Shown here one piece after another: positions 1 to 11,357 of a stretch of 42,696 nucleotides of DNA (positions are counted from its first letter, which is position 1; every line of letters begins with the position of its first letter). The stretch comes from Tubiluchus corallicola (taxonomy: Eukaryota > Priapulida > Priapulimorpha > Priapulimorphida > Tubiluchidae), in assembly GCA_030141605.1 (NCBI GenBank), contig JAQGDQ010000237.1, forward strand, positions 183,501 to 226,196, in the 5' to 3' direction. The notes under the pieces were generated by a model. That model was not told where the DNA came from. It saw nothing but the letters and a program-made list of their open reading frames with translations, and ran no database searches. The position numbers were made by a program, and so were the translations under genes.

Positions 1-103
<103 letters not shown>

Positions 104-711
104 GTCTTTAAAAACTGATTAGCAAACCGTTTGCTTTTTCCCAGTATTAGATTAAGATTAGTATTATTTCAAACAACCCTTAGTCAAATTTATACTTTTT
201 AATAGTATGAGAATCTCTCAATCTAGACTCTCAAATAGATTTCAAGAAGTTATGTTTACTATGTAATTGAAGGTTAAATTCTTTCATTTTATTACCTGTA
301 AAGATGTTTTTTACATTTTTATAAACCAACGAAAACATTTTTTAGTTAGATCAGGACAAAGTGAAAAGTTAAGCTATAACTTTATTCATTGGTATCCTAC
401 ACCAATTGATCCTATTCGTTTCTCGGACTTCTTCATGTCAGGGTCGTTCATTCATTGGCCTGGCAGTTTACTTGATGTACAGCGAAGGTTAGGATTAGAG
501 ATCTAGATTTGAGCCCAACATTTTGTCACAATGGTTCATATTTTCGGAGACGTCTTTTGATGGAAAACCAGTGCGATTTGCAACTAACGGACTGTGCGGC
601 CACTGAAACGGAAATTCAGTATGAGAAATCACCGCATAGGCTCAGGAACATTGTCCATTGGACTAAAAGATCTCGAAATTTCGATTTAGTTTCTGTAAAT
701 TTGGAGATAAT
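104..711. other. Unannotated stretch between two tandem arrays
   Basis: About 600 bp without a recognisable gene. Short open frames occur near 267-506 and 509-754, but they show no family motif, no splice context and no codon signal that I can support. The last 40 bp (about 670-711) already contain degenerate versions of the following 41-bp repeat. Confidence 0.5.
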
Positions 712-1996
712 AAGTCGGAATTTCGAGTCACTAAGTCGAAATTTGTGTTCCTAAGTCGGAATTTCGAGTCACTAAGTCGAAATTTGAGTTCCTAAGTCGG
801 AACTTCGAGTCACTAAGTCGAAATTTGAGTTCCTAAGTCGGAATTTCGAGTCAGTAAGTCGAAATTTGAGTTCCTAAGTCGGAATTTCGAGTCACTAAGT
901 CGAAATTTGTGTTCCTAAGTCGGAATTTCGAGTCACTAAGTCGAAATTTGTGTTCCTAAGTCGGAATTTCGAGTCACTAAGTCGAAATTTGTGTTCCTAA
1001 GTCGGAATTTCGAGTCATTAAGTCGAAATTTGTGTTCCTAAGTCGGAATTTCGAGTCACCAAGTCGAAATTTTAGTTCCTAAGTCGGAATTTCGAGTCAC
1101 CAAGTCGAAATTTTAGTTCCTAAGTCGGAATTTCGAGTCACTAAGTCGAAATTTGAGTTCCTAAGTCGGAATTTCGAGTCACTAAATCGAAATTTGAGTT
1201 CCTAAGTCGGAATTTCGAGTCACTAAGTCGAAATTTGTGTTCCAAAGTCGGAATTTCGAGTCACTAAGTCGAAATTTGAGTTCCTAAGTCGGAATTTCGA
1301 GTCACTAAGTCAAAATTTGAGTTCCTAAGTCGGAATTTCGAGTCACTAAGTCGAAATTTGTGTTCAAGTCGGAATTTCGAGTCACTAAGTCGAAATTTGA
1401 GTTCCTAAGTCGGAATTTCGAGTCACTAAGTCGAAATTTGTGTTCCTAAGTCGGAATTTCGAGTCACTAAGTCAAAATTTGAGTTCCTAAGTCGGAATTT
1501 CGAGTCACTAAGTCGAAATTTGTGTTCCTAAGTCGGAATTTCGAGTCACTAAGTCGAAATTTGAGTTCCTAAGTCGGAATTTCGAGTCACTAAGTCGAAA
1601 TTTGAGTTCCTAAGTCGGAATTTCGAGTCACTAAGTCGAAATTTGAGTTCCTAAGTCGGAATTTCAAGTCACTAAGTCGAAATTTGAGTTCCTAAGTCGG
1701 AATTTCGAGTCACTAAGTCAAAATCTGAGTTCCTAAGTCGGAATTTCGAGTCACTAAGTCGAAATTTGTGTTCCAAAGTCGGAATTTCGAGTCACTAAGT
1801 CGAAATTTGAGTTCCTAAGTCGGAATTTCGAGCCACTAAGTCGAAATTTGTGTTCCAAAGTCGGAATTTCGAGTCACTAAGTCGAAATTTGAGTTCCTAA
1901 GTCGGAATTTCGAGTCACTAAGTCGAAATTTGTGTTCCAAAGTCGGAATTTCGAGTCACTAAGTCGAAATTTGAGTTCCTAAGTCGGAATTTCGAG
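712..1996. repeat. 41-bp minisatellite, about 31 copies
   Basis: The period is 41 bp: CCTAAGTCGGAATTTCGAG recurs at 1201 and 1242 and so on through the array. Each unit is two diverged half-units of 21 and 20 bp, each opening with CTAAGTCG followed by a run like GAATTTCGAG or AAATTTGAG, so the array began as a ~20-bp repeat. Single-base variants (GAGTT/GTGTT, CCTAAG/CCAAAG) recur. One copy near 1365 has lost three bases. Between about 1720 and 1990 the variants alternate, hinting at a higher-order 82-bp period. Confidence 0.97.
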
Positions 1997-3317
1997 TTAA
2001 TACATTTATTTTTTACTTTTACTATGTCCCTAACAAGCCACCGTAATTTCAATTAACTAGTTGTAAATGCTATCACTGCTCAATAGATAAACGGAAGTGG
2101 TGCTGACAAGCCACTGGCGTAGCAGTGTCTAGTTTTTTGTTGGATTACTGCTGCGTTTACCTGTCTGAAGGCAGATTTCTTTTATTTTAGAATTCTGCCT
2201 GCCCAATGTCTACAATAGACGTGATGGGCGTATGATGATGATGAATAGATAAACACCAATTCTTACCTTACAAAATTTAGAAGTAGCCTCAGGTAGGCCT
2301 ACACCAATTGGGAAAAAAGTTCGCTTTAGTTCTTTCTTTATTAAGACTCTCATGGCAGGCAAAATTTTGTTTTGACTATTTGACCATCACGTGATTTAAG
2401 GCGGCGTGTCTTGTCAAATTATTAAGTTAAAAAGCTCTTAATTCACAGTTCGCTTTCTGGCAGTTGACAAAGGTAAAATTTATAACTTACAAGGACAGCA
2501 AAAATACCGAGTTTTCAATTCTTTGGGATTCGGTTCGGGGTTTCTATATTCTTGGGAACTCTGCGAATCCTTTGGGTATTAAAATAGCTGGAAGCGCAAA
2601 AAATACACTGTTTTGTTGACACAGCTTGCTGACTCATGCTGTATAAGGGATAATATAATACCTCTAACTTTTCAAGTGGGAATGTTCACTATAGAGGATG
2701 GCCAGGCTACTTTTATTCTAGGGGTAAAGCGAAGTTCGTTCGGAAGCATAAACAGTTACAGATAAACAATAAATTTTGACGTTGACTTTATGGCTTAACA
2801 GAAATTACAAGTGACACCTGTTTTTGTACTTAAGCTTAATGCTTGTCTCAGTAGTTTAATAGCCCAGAAAAATTTGTCACAAGACCGGAAGAAACAACGC
2901 CCGTCCGAAAAATCTTCCGAGTGTTTGAATACTATATATATATGCGGGCGGATCGCGTTTGCGGAAAAGGGGGTTTTTACTTAGAACGCGCGATAAAACA
3001 AAACCAAATTTTGGATAATATTTATACAAAACGCCTTCACAGTATACGCAAATGAATAAAAACTTGTTTCCTAGAAGTCAAAAAATTATGAAATAAACAT
3101 TCGACAGCGTCGTGTTATTTTAGCCTTGATTTATTAATTCTGCATCCGGTCTAACTTAACTTCCGACCTTCAGTCATACGGGCCTCTAGCTGACTATTTA
3201 CAAGGCACCTGGATAGATTATTACCCTGCTGGTTCTGTGCGTTTAAAGTCTAGCCGGTTTGAGTTCAGTTTTCCTGGATCTTGTACTTTTCAATTTAGAA
3301 AAAAAGCAGCATTAACC
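1997..3317. other. Upstream region of the first NIPSNAP-like gene, with a possible SINE-like patch
   Basis: About 1.3 kb. Bases 2095-2230 hold a short hairpin (GGCAGATTTC at about 2170, GAATTCTGCC at about 2190) and end in an ATGATGATGATG tail, the shape of a SINE 3' end. I cannot name a family. A TATATATATA run lies at about 2932-2941, next to a GC-richer stretch (GCGGGCGGATCGCG). Promoter and 5' UTR of the downstream gene should lie here, but no start site can be fixed. Confidence 0.35.
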
Positions 3318-3855
3318 ATGAGTCTTAGAAGTTTAATGAGGGCTGTCCCAGCCTCAAAGGTAAGATTCAAATATTTTTTTATTTACGTTTACGCCTGTAA
3401 GTATGAATTTTTACTTCTATTGTAAGGCATAGTCAGGAAACATGTCAATTTTAATTTTAAACGTTACACTGTAGATCTATATTTAAGCAAAAAACTTTTG
3501 GATAAAACTGAAATTTCTTAAGAATTTTTGTGTAAATTTGGTGGACTTACTTGCATATTGTATGCACGAAAAAAACGCTAAAAATGATGGGCTTACTTGC
3601 ATATAGTATGTATGCGCGAAACGCCAAAAAATGACAGCCACGCACGTCTGTCATTCATTCTTTAATAAAATTAAATTAGCTGCTAAACCTTTAATGTTCT
3701 TCTTGTTGCTACTGTCTGCATGATTTTTCTATGTTGCGAAGTGTTTAATTGGTATATCCTTTGAAATTTAACAGCCATTAATGACGTTGAATCCCTGAAC
3801 TAGATCGCATTATTGTTTTTACTATTGTCACACACAATATCCTTGACACCTCCTT

Positions 3856-3909
<54 letters not shown>

Positions 3910-3997
3910 CTCTCTCGCTCTTTTTCTCTCTCTCTCTCTCTCGCTCTTTTTCTCTCTCTCTCTCTCTCGCTCTTTTTCTCTCTCTCTCTCTCTCGCT

Positions 3998-4054
<57 letters not shown>

Positions 4055-7000
4055 CTCTCTCCCCCTCGGCATGTGCATTTTTTGCAATAATGGCGATTAT
4101 ATTGACTGTAGTGGAAAAAATTCATAGTGCACTCTATAGAGCCAATAGAATAGCCGCTTTAAGTAGGTCAAGGTGTTATGTGCACTCCAGTGCTCAGTTA
4201 TATTAGGCCCAGAAACGCGAGTGGGTCAATCTTTCGTCAGTCAGATATTCATAAATTAAACACAAACGATTCAAAACAAATATTGATATACTGGGTGCAA
4301 TTGATAAAAATGATTTTCATCGTGGTGCTGTGCACGTACCATTTTGCCAAATCCCTTTCTGTCGTTCAACTATTAGAAAAAATCTCGCTAATAATTTGCA
4401 CAAAGCCTAACATTTTAGCACTGAGGATTTCTATGTTTCGAGGTGGCTAAATATGAGCATTACATGTATTATTATTAATTTACGGCATTTTTATTTAGTT
4501 TAGCTTCACGTGTTTTATTATTATTAAAAGATCACCGTTTTGAACTGAAACACTTAGCTGCTTTTCTTGCTACAACCAATCAGCATCCAGCAAATTGCGA
4601 CACCCCCACCCCCCGCCGAAAGCCAAACTACTATTTTGCTCCACTCAGTAAGCTGTCTAAACTGGAACACCATCTCCAAATGAAAACTGTGTCATTCCTG
4701 TTAATTGGCATTTAGCTAATTTACTTTCATCAAGATTTAAAGTCATCTGCATAGGGCAAGGCGTATGAAAGCAGGCCTAACAGAAATACGCAGGCTGCAT
4801 ACAATAATATGTACTGTTTAGTGTAGTATAGGATTACACTGAGATGCAAATGTACGTAATTCATTGCTAGTTTACCTTTGAAAACGGTAGTGATGTAACT
4901 TTTGTAATGTGTTCTGCAAAACTAGTTTACCTACATTTGATTCAAGCCACATCGACAGCTCCTATTGGTAATCTCAGTGTTCTTTAGTTTTGCAGAACAC
5001 ATTAAAAAGTGTTTATAGTGAGACATATTCAAAAGTTTTAAGCTCATCACGGAAAAGCTCATGCTGCCCGTGAAAAAAGTTTCTGGAAAAAAATATATTG
5101 CTGAAACGAATTTCTGAAAATCTGTGAAAAAATTAGATGAAAGGCTCCTCGTCATGGGGATTGAATTTTCTCTAAATTTTTAAGAGTTTTTTATCCGTGA
5201 AAACTTCCTTGAAAACACCTTTTAGAAAGATAACCGAAAGATTGTTTTTGCAGCTTCTTAAGTGGTTAACAAAATTACAATTCCTTTTATTGCGTTTCAT
5301 TAGTGAAAAACGAGAATTTGTGAGGCTGCAGTGCAATTCGTAGAAAAACATTGTTAAAGGAAAGAACAGTGCGCTTAGTATGTTGGGTTCATTTTACTGT
5401 TATCACTTAAACTGTTTGTGGTGTGCTAAAGGAAAGAACAAGTCACTTAGTATGTTGGGTGTATTTTACTGATATCACTTAAACTCAGAAAAATATAGCA
5501 AAGAAATGTGCAAAGAACTGTCGCACATTTCATTCGCGATTGTTAATTTAAGCTACTATAACAATAATTTAATATCTGCTGCATCAATTTAAAATATACG
5601 ACCTCTGAATAGAAATTTTCAGGCTTGGTGGCCGCCATTCACTTGAAAATCATGACGTAATTGGGAGACTTCGTGATTTTTCGTAAGCGCGTCGTGGCTT
5701 TCCGTAAGTACGCGCTGCGTAAACTAATTCAAACTTGTGCAGCTTACCCAATGTTCACGCAAAAATGTTAAAAAATTAGCTTTTTGATTTTTTTTGGTTA
5801 AAACCTATTATACATTTGTTGAAGATTTACGGTGCGTTACTTTTCTTCAAGACGCAAGACGTCATTGGAAGAAGAATGAGGATTGAAAATGGGAGCGTCC
5901 AAGCGTGAAGTGATCGTGATTTTAAAGTGATTTTAGTAGATACACGAGGCGCTTATTACAGTTTTATTACTAAATCCTCCTAACATTTTTTCCGAACACT
6001 GACGTAAGCCTAACCCCCTAGAAGGCTTGACGTTTCCTTTAATGTAAGCACCACTTCAATCATTTTAAATACATAACTATTAAACAGGTGTGTAAAGCGA
6101 TACCTAAATCTGTAACTTTATTCATTCTCAGGTGTTGTTTAACAATGCCGTCAGGGCAGCCAGCACTGTCACATTTGATAGCAGGGTTTTCGAAATCATC
6201 AACATCAACCCAAAGATGGATCACTCCACTGATTACCTGGAATTCATCAAAAAGTTTTTCGAAAACCCCACTCCAGAATTCTCTCTACCCGGCAAGGCTG
6301 TGGGAGCATTTATGGTAGATCAGGGGGCCAAGTTTGAGTTTGTCTTAATGTGGCAGTACGGTAGGTATGACATATCAAAAATTCGTAATATAGCTACTGA
6401 TAACGTATTGAGTGTGTTTACTAGTAGACATGTTTGAACTGCATAATTATACGCAATATCATTCATTTAAATTTTCACCTTCAGCCAATATTTACAAGAA
6501 CTATTGTTCAGAAGCTTTAACATATTGTTACGGAGGCACCAGTGTCGAGTCAGGTGTAGGGCCCTCTACACGCCCTGCTTCCACGTCAGCAGCGACTCAC
6601 CCCTTTCTTGTAGGTCCAGACGTCTTGTTTGGGCCTACACGTGGTGTGAGAAGCCAGCTGACCTGGAATGCCAGTATAAAAGCGCGTAGAGGTCACTACA
6701 GCCTGGACTTCTGACACAGGTGCTCCTCGGGTGTAGTGCTGTTACTAGTGTAGAGTTAGTTAGTTATTTTTGTGCACATGTATTTTTGGTTCCTTAATTT
6801 TAGTAGAGCTGTTAATAAACTCCATACTGTGTAGTTTTTGTGTATTTTGTTTTATGAGAGTTGGATGACACGCTATAACAGGTGTAAGGTAATAATTTGC
6901 AGACATTAATTTAGCTAATTAACATTAACATTTGTAATTAATTATTGGTTGCACAACGATTATAAATGGATCTTCATGATGCGAAATATCAGGACCGCCA

Positions 7001-10000
7001 TGCCATCTTGGAGTTCGACCCCCTGGGTCGAATTCAGTCCAATATCATTTTGGAGGATTGAACAAGTCACATTGTTTATCGGACCACTTTCAAGGCCCCT
7101 CTGCCTTAAGTATTCTCAATGAATGGCATCCACCCTATAAATTTCCTGACTTTAACCCTCCGTGTTTGCGAGTTAAAATGAATTAAAAATTGGAAAACTA
7201 GATGCCTAATTTGACGAAATTCCTGAAAAATCAAAGTCACCATTCTCCTAGATTCGCGGCTCAGGCGTTGGCGGATAAAAATGTAAAGCAAAAAAATTTG
7301 TAATAAAAGTGTCCCTGGATTTAAAATAAATCCTTTTGCACTACCAATGGGGATTCATCTGTAGTACTTACTTAAAAGAAAGAACAAGTCACTCAGTATA
7401 ATGGGTTTATTTTGCTGTCATCACTTAAGCTTAGAAAAATATAACAAAGACGTTTGCAAAAAATGCCTATGAAGCAAAAATTTAAAATATACTTACCTCT
7501 GAATAGAATTTTCGGGCGTTGTGGTTGCCGCTATTCACTTGAAAATCACGACGTAACCGGGAGATTTCATGACTTTTGGTAAGCGTATCGTGGCTTTCCG
7601 TAATCGCGATACTTAAACTAATTCAAATTTCTGCAGCTTACCTAATGTTCACGCAAAATGTTACAAAATTAGCCATCTAATTTTTTGTAATAATTTGTTA
7701 CACTTTTAACGAAGATTGACAGTGCACTACTTTTCTTCAAAACGAATGACGTCATTGGAAGAAGGAGCTTTGAAAATGGGGAGCGCCAAAGCGTGACGTG
7801 ATCGCTACTTTAAAGTGATTTTACTATTTAAACGAGACGCTTATTACAATTTTATGACGAAATCATTGTAACATTTTTTGCGAACATTGAAATAAGCCTA
7901 ACTTCCCAGAAGGCTTGATCTTTCCTTTAAGCAAGTAACACAGTAAACTAGTCAGAGACCAGACCGACAATTGTAGTTTTAGCTTAGTAACTCATAACGA
8001 CTGGTAATTTTGTTTATACAGAGAATCACAAGCAGAGAAGTGACTATATTGAGGGACTGTTGAACAATCCTGTCTATCCTTTCTTGGTATCGAAAGTTGG
8101 CAGAATGATTCATAATCAGAAATCCAGGACGGTGCGTTTACTGCCTGGGACAGAGTTTACACCGCCCTCTAAGCCATGTGAGTAAAATAATGATCTCATT
8201 GTACTGTTGTGCTTGTGGAATAATTTGTATTCTGCTACAAATGTCGTCTCATTGTAGCAGAAATTGACATTGTCGCTTTTTTGCTTTTTACAAATCGTAA
8301 TTGTATCCCTAAAGCTTGGTCGTGTTTCTTCGCAGGAGCCTAACATTTTGCATGAAGATACAACAGACCACATTGTGCAGAAACGTAATAAAGCCAGTTT
8401 TTTATTTTCGCAATGCGGTCCTCATATATGCTCATTAAATGGATCTTACTTTTTTACATTGTTTTCTTATTTTCATTGTCAATGTACGACTCCATGTCCG
8501 CGTAATGCGTGGTGCGTAATGCATGGTGCATATACAACAGCTTATATTTAAACACGTGGAAGTGTTTCCATGTGTACGCAATGCGTAATGCGTGATACGC
8601 GTTCACTCGCACCTGATGGCTATCGTCTGAATACGTGGAGTCGTAATGCATAAATGGATCTGCCCCAACAATGCGTATTCTGTTTTTTACGAAAAAAGTC
8701 ATCATGACAACGGTAAACGTTTTCCATGTGATAAAGCATTAACTTTACAAAAAGGAGCCAATATGATGTGCTAAATCCATTTTCTTTGATGCCTTCCATT
8801 CCAGTTGTACCTCTAATGCATATAATAGACACATACAAATCCACTAACGCCAAATTTATCTATTTGCAGCCATGTATGAGATCATCAACTACAGTTGGAG
8901 GAATATGGACCCTGAAGTGATGATTCCAGCTATTATGGTTTGTTCTTAACAGATAAACTAAAATGATATTGCCATTTTTGTATTCCCGCCTTCTCTCAAT
9001 AAAGTAGTTTTGCAGTCTCTACATTTGCACGCAAGAAAGTTTTTTGCGACGTTAATTGCATCATACACCGTTATCGCAGCCGTAATCAGTAATTATACTC
9101 GTTAAACAGTACAGTGAAACCAGCAAATCACACAGTTAAATAATTGGTTGAAGGTTAGTTAATATAATTATTTAATTCGTTAGATTCATATTAGCTTACT
9201 GCTGATCGGGTATAGGGAGCCAAGTAGGACTGCGTAGTACTAAGATGAAACGCCAGGCCTCTGCTATGTTCCGACTGGTAGAGAGCGCCACCTGTAATCG
9301 CGAGGTTCTGGTTGGTTCATTCGCCTTCAATTAATTAGCTATTACGTTTTTTATGGCTTACAAATAAAGTATAAAAAAGTTTGGTATTAATTTTGCCTTT
9401 ACACAAATTGAAAATTTATTGCAAAGTTTTATGTTTGCACAAAAAGGCCTAAAAGAGCATGACAGAAAAGAACAGGTAGGTTAGGTCTAAATTTGTAGCT
9501 TAAAAGTTACTAAAAATTGCCGAAATTGACAACTAATGTGGGATATAATTTTTTTCAGAAAGGAAAGCAAGTGTGGGAAGCCAAAATGAAGGAATTTGAT
9601 AGTGGTGTTGTCGGAGCCTTTGTCAGTGAATTTGGTTCTCAGGGAGAATGTACGTTCATTAAATATAATTAATAAAAATCAAGTACTGTAGTATTTATGC
9701 AAAATTTGGACATGACATGAGTGTATTTGAAGATGTCCACTGGGGGAGCAGCATTGCTGTGATTATTCAGTGAAATGTTTTTCATTGGTACTGTATAAAA
9801 TACTTTTAACTTAAGTAGTATGGCTCTGCAGTTTATAGCCCTCGATTTCATTAATGTTGCTGTGCAACTTCTGGTTCAAGTAGCTTGGACGTGTATAGTT
9901 CAGTCGAGCGGGCTCTAACCCAAATAACTTTAGCTTCAATAGTGTGGTTCTCAAGCTCTGCCTCTGGTTCAAAAAGTTTTAACGTATAGTTCCCCAATTC

Positions 10001-11357
10001 TTGATTGAAATTGAGTAGTATGGTTCTGTAGCTGTCATGCTAAAAGACTTTAATGTCAGTAACACAAACGGGCAACAATTCACAGATAATTTTAGTAGTA
10101 TTGTTTCTGTAGCACCTACTCCCCATACTTCAATGTCAGTAGTATAGCTGAGTAGCTTCTGGACCAAATAATGCTAATTTAAAAAATATGGTTCTCCAGT
10201 TTCTGGCTTAAGTGACCAAAACTCACTATTATTGGTTCTGCAGCTTCTGGCTTTAGATTTCAAATTTAGTAGTATGTCAAAGCCGGTTCTGGTCGAAATG
10301 ACTTCAGTTGTGTAACTTCAGACTCAAACGGCTCAATTTGAGTAATTTTGTAACACAGTTTCTGGCATAAATGTTCTCACATTCATAGTAAACTATTATG
10401 TAGCTTCTGGCACTTCACATTCAGTAGTATGTTTATGTAGCTTGTGCCTCAGAAGGCAGGAACGTTAGTAGTATAGTTCTGTAGGTAGATCTGAACTAAA
10501 ATAAACCAATTTTTCTACCAGCAGTATTGGTTACCGTGCTGATAGTCCATTCGCTATGATCTTTCAGTGTTTTAGTAATATTTATCGTGAACAAAATTCG
10601 TTTATTGCAATATGTGGTTGAGGTTCATTTACAAGTCATTTTTGGCTTGCCAATGTACAATGTTGGACAAAGTTTGGCTGCAGTGGAAACGTTTGCTTAA
10701 ATTGAGCGCAAACGTTATATTACTGGCCTTAATTTCTATTTCTAATTGGGATTGCATAAGTGCTGCAGTCCATCGAGGTGTGACCAAGCCCTTACTTGTA
10801 CTAAAACCATCTGCAAGTTAAGATTTTCCGATTTGCTACATAAGATACGATGCAAATTATGAAGATAAAAATTTTAAGTAGATTAAAAATCGGATGTATG
10901 ATTTTTTTTACTTTTAGTGATGATGCTTGCCCATTATCCAGACTTTGATGCCCGAATGAAAGGTATGGAAGCCGAATTAGCTGATAAGGAACTCATGAAA
11001 GTATATGGTAAGTAAATGGGTCTGTGCTGTAATGTTTTTTGTTCTCGTCAGTAGATGGCGCCACGGTTTTCGCCTATTATACATTTAGGAAAAAAATGTT
11101 CAGCTGAGTTTTGAACAATATACCACATCATCAGCAGGCCACATGAATGTGATTACGGACTGTAGACACTGCAAGAAAGGTTACTGTGTACTCGAATTCG
11201 CCTAATATGCTTAATCAGCTGTAACAAACTTGCCATTTTACTTGAAATTTTATGTATTTCAGTTGACGAATTTCAACCAAATATCAGAGGAATGGCTAAC
11301 ATCGGACTGAGACCCATAAAGAGGGAGTTGTGTGGTATTGACACTATTCTGAAGTAA
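3318..11357 (+). CDS. NIPSNAP-like protein, copy 1 (seven exons, 256 aa)
   Basis: Coding exons: 3318-3359, 6132-6360, 8022-8177, 8870-8937, 9559-9649, 10918-11007 and 11263-11357 (TAA). All junctions are GT-AG and the sum is 771 nt, with intron phases 0,1,1,0,1,1. The predicted protein starts MSLRSLMRAVPASK. The first ~25 residues are rich in Arg, Ser and Ala with no acidic residue, which fits a mitochondrial presequence. Two related halves follow: RVFEIININPKM with LPGKAVGAFMVDQG and FVLMWQY, then MYEIINYSWRN with GVVGAFVSEFGSQGEL and MMLAHYPDFDAR. That duplicated pattern is typical of NIPSNAP proteins, which are dimeric alpha-beta barrels mostly in mitochondria with poorly defined biochemistry. 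The family call rests on remembered pattern, not a search. It could be a divergent NIPSNAP branch or another dimeric alpha-beta barrel family. The exon structure is firmer than the name. Confidence 0.78.
3540..3636. repeat. Imperfect tandem duplication, ~48-bp unit
   Basis: Two adjacent similar copies start GGACTTACTTGCATATTGTATG and GGGCTTACTTGCATATAGTATG, and each ends in an A-rich stretch followed by ATGA. It lies in intron 1 of NIPSNAP-like copy 1. No coding potential is seen. Confidence 0.7.
3857..4063. repeat. (CT)n compound microsatellite
   Basis: About 200 bp of CT dinucleotides, interrupted at regular spacing by CGCTCTTTTT in the middle, so part of it is a tandem repeat of a ~27-bp CT block. 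The long open frames here on both strands (Arg-Glu and Ser-Leu repeats) are products of the dinucleotide repeat and not genes. Confidence 0.97.
4905..5004. repeat. Inverted repeat, 20-bp perfect arms, 60-nt loop
   Basis: Left arm 4905-4924 reads TAATGTGTTCTGCAAAACTA. Right arm 4985-5004 is its exact reverse complement. The structure sits in intron 1 of NIPSNAP-like copy 1. It could be a remnant of a small MITE or a transcribed hairpin; nothing separates these. Confidence 0.8.
5350..6040 (+). repeat. R1 dispersed repeat, copy A
   Basis: Similar to 7370-7930 and, inverted, to 12264-12488 plus 15147-15560. Shared landmarks in order: GGAAAGAACAAGTCACTTAG, CCTCTGAATAGAAATTTTC, GACGTAATTGGGAGACTTC, CGTGGCTTTCCGTAA, GCTTACCCAATGTTCACGC, GACGTCATTGGAAGAAG, GAGGCGCTTATTACAGTTTT and AAGGCTTGACGTTTCCTTTAA. 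This copy duplicates about 66 bp of its left end (near 5355-5420 and 5422-5485). The outer motifs TTAAAGGAAAG and CTTTCCTTTAA are inverted relative to each other, so a MITE-like origin is possible. No open frame is conserved among copies. Confidence 0.8.
6526..6880 (+). mobile_element. Probable solo LTR (TGTTA...TAACA, 355 bp)
   Basis: The block begins TGTTACGGAGGCACC and ends CGCTATAACA, so it carries the inverted TG/CA termini of an LTR. Inside are a TATAAAAG box near 6676 and an AATAAA near 6813, in the order promoter then polyadenylation signal. No internal retroelement sequence and no second LTR flank it. The immediate flanks (ACATAT and GGTGTA) do not form a clear target duplication, so the ends may be slightly off or the element may have recombined. 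It lies in intron 2 of NIPSNAP-like copy 1. Confidence 0.55.
7065..7930 (+). repeat. R1 dispersed repeat, copy B (long form)
   Basis: Bases 7370-7930 match copy A. The left 300 bp (from GGACCACTTTCAAGGCCC through CTGGATTTAAAATAAA to GGATTCATCTGTAGTACTTA) match the inverted copy at 15480-15840, so R1 is longer than copy A shows, about 870 bp. The right end is CTTGATCTTTCCTTTAA at about 7925. It sits in intron 2 of NIPSNAP-like copy 1, about 90 bp before exon 3. No protein is encoded. Confidence 0.8.
8485..8645. mobile_element. Small MITE with TACGACTCC inverted ends (161 bp)
   Basis: The left end TACGACTCCATGT at 8485 is inverted at the right end ACGTGGAGTCGTA, finishing at 8645 (one mismatch in 13). 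The interior is unusually CpG-rich for this intron, with repeated GCGTAATGCG-type motifs. The flanking target duplication is too short to call (ATG or AATG). It lies in intron 3 of NIPSNAP-like copy 1. Confidence 0.5.
8938..9558. other. Intron 4 of NIPSNAP-like copy 1
   Basis: About 620 bp between a GTTTGT donor and a TTTTTTCAG acceptor. I see no repeat element, hairpin or coding frame in it. Confidence 0.6.
9805..10485. repeat. Degenerate minisatellite in intron 5
   Basis: A loose consensus AGTAGTATGGTTCTGTAGC followed by TTCTGGCTCAAATGACTT recurs many times. AGTAGTATR-like cores occur near 9814, 10014, 10095, 10138, 10270, 10423 and 10468, with further weaker TTCTGG and GTAGCTTCTGG copies between. 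Spacing is roughly multiples of 40-60 bp. The copies are strongly diverged, so the array is old. It almost fills intron 5 of NIPSNAP-like copy 1. Confidence 0.75.

Noticed and set aside
267-754. Two short plus-strand open frames near the left end
   Set aside because: No family motif, no splice partners, and one runs into the minisatellite.
3778-4127. Open frames of about 100 codons on both strands (Arg-Glu and Ser-Leu repeats)
   Set aside because: They are translations of the (CT)n microsatellite.
8116-8853. Several 77-95 codon frames in NIPSNAP-like intron 3
   Set aside because: They cross exon 3, splice sites and the MITE, conflict with each other, and have no motif.
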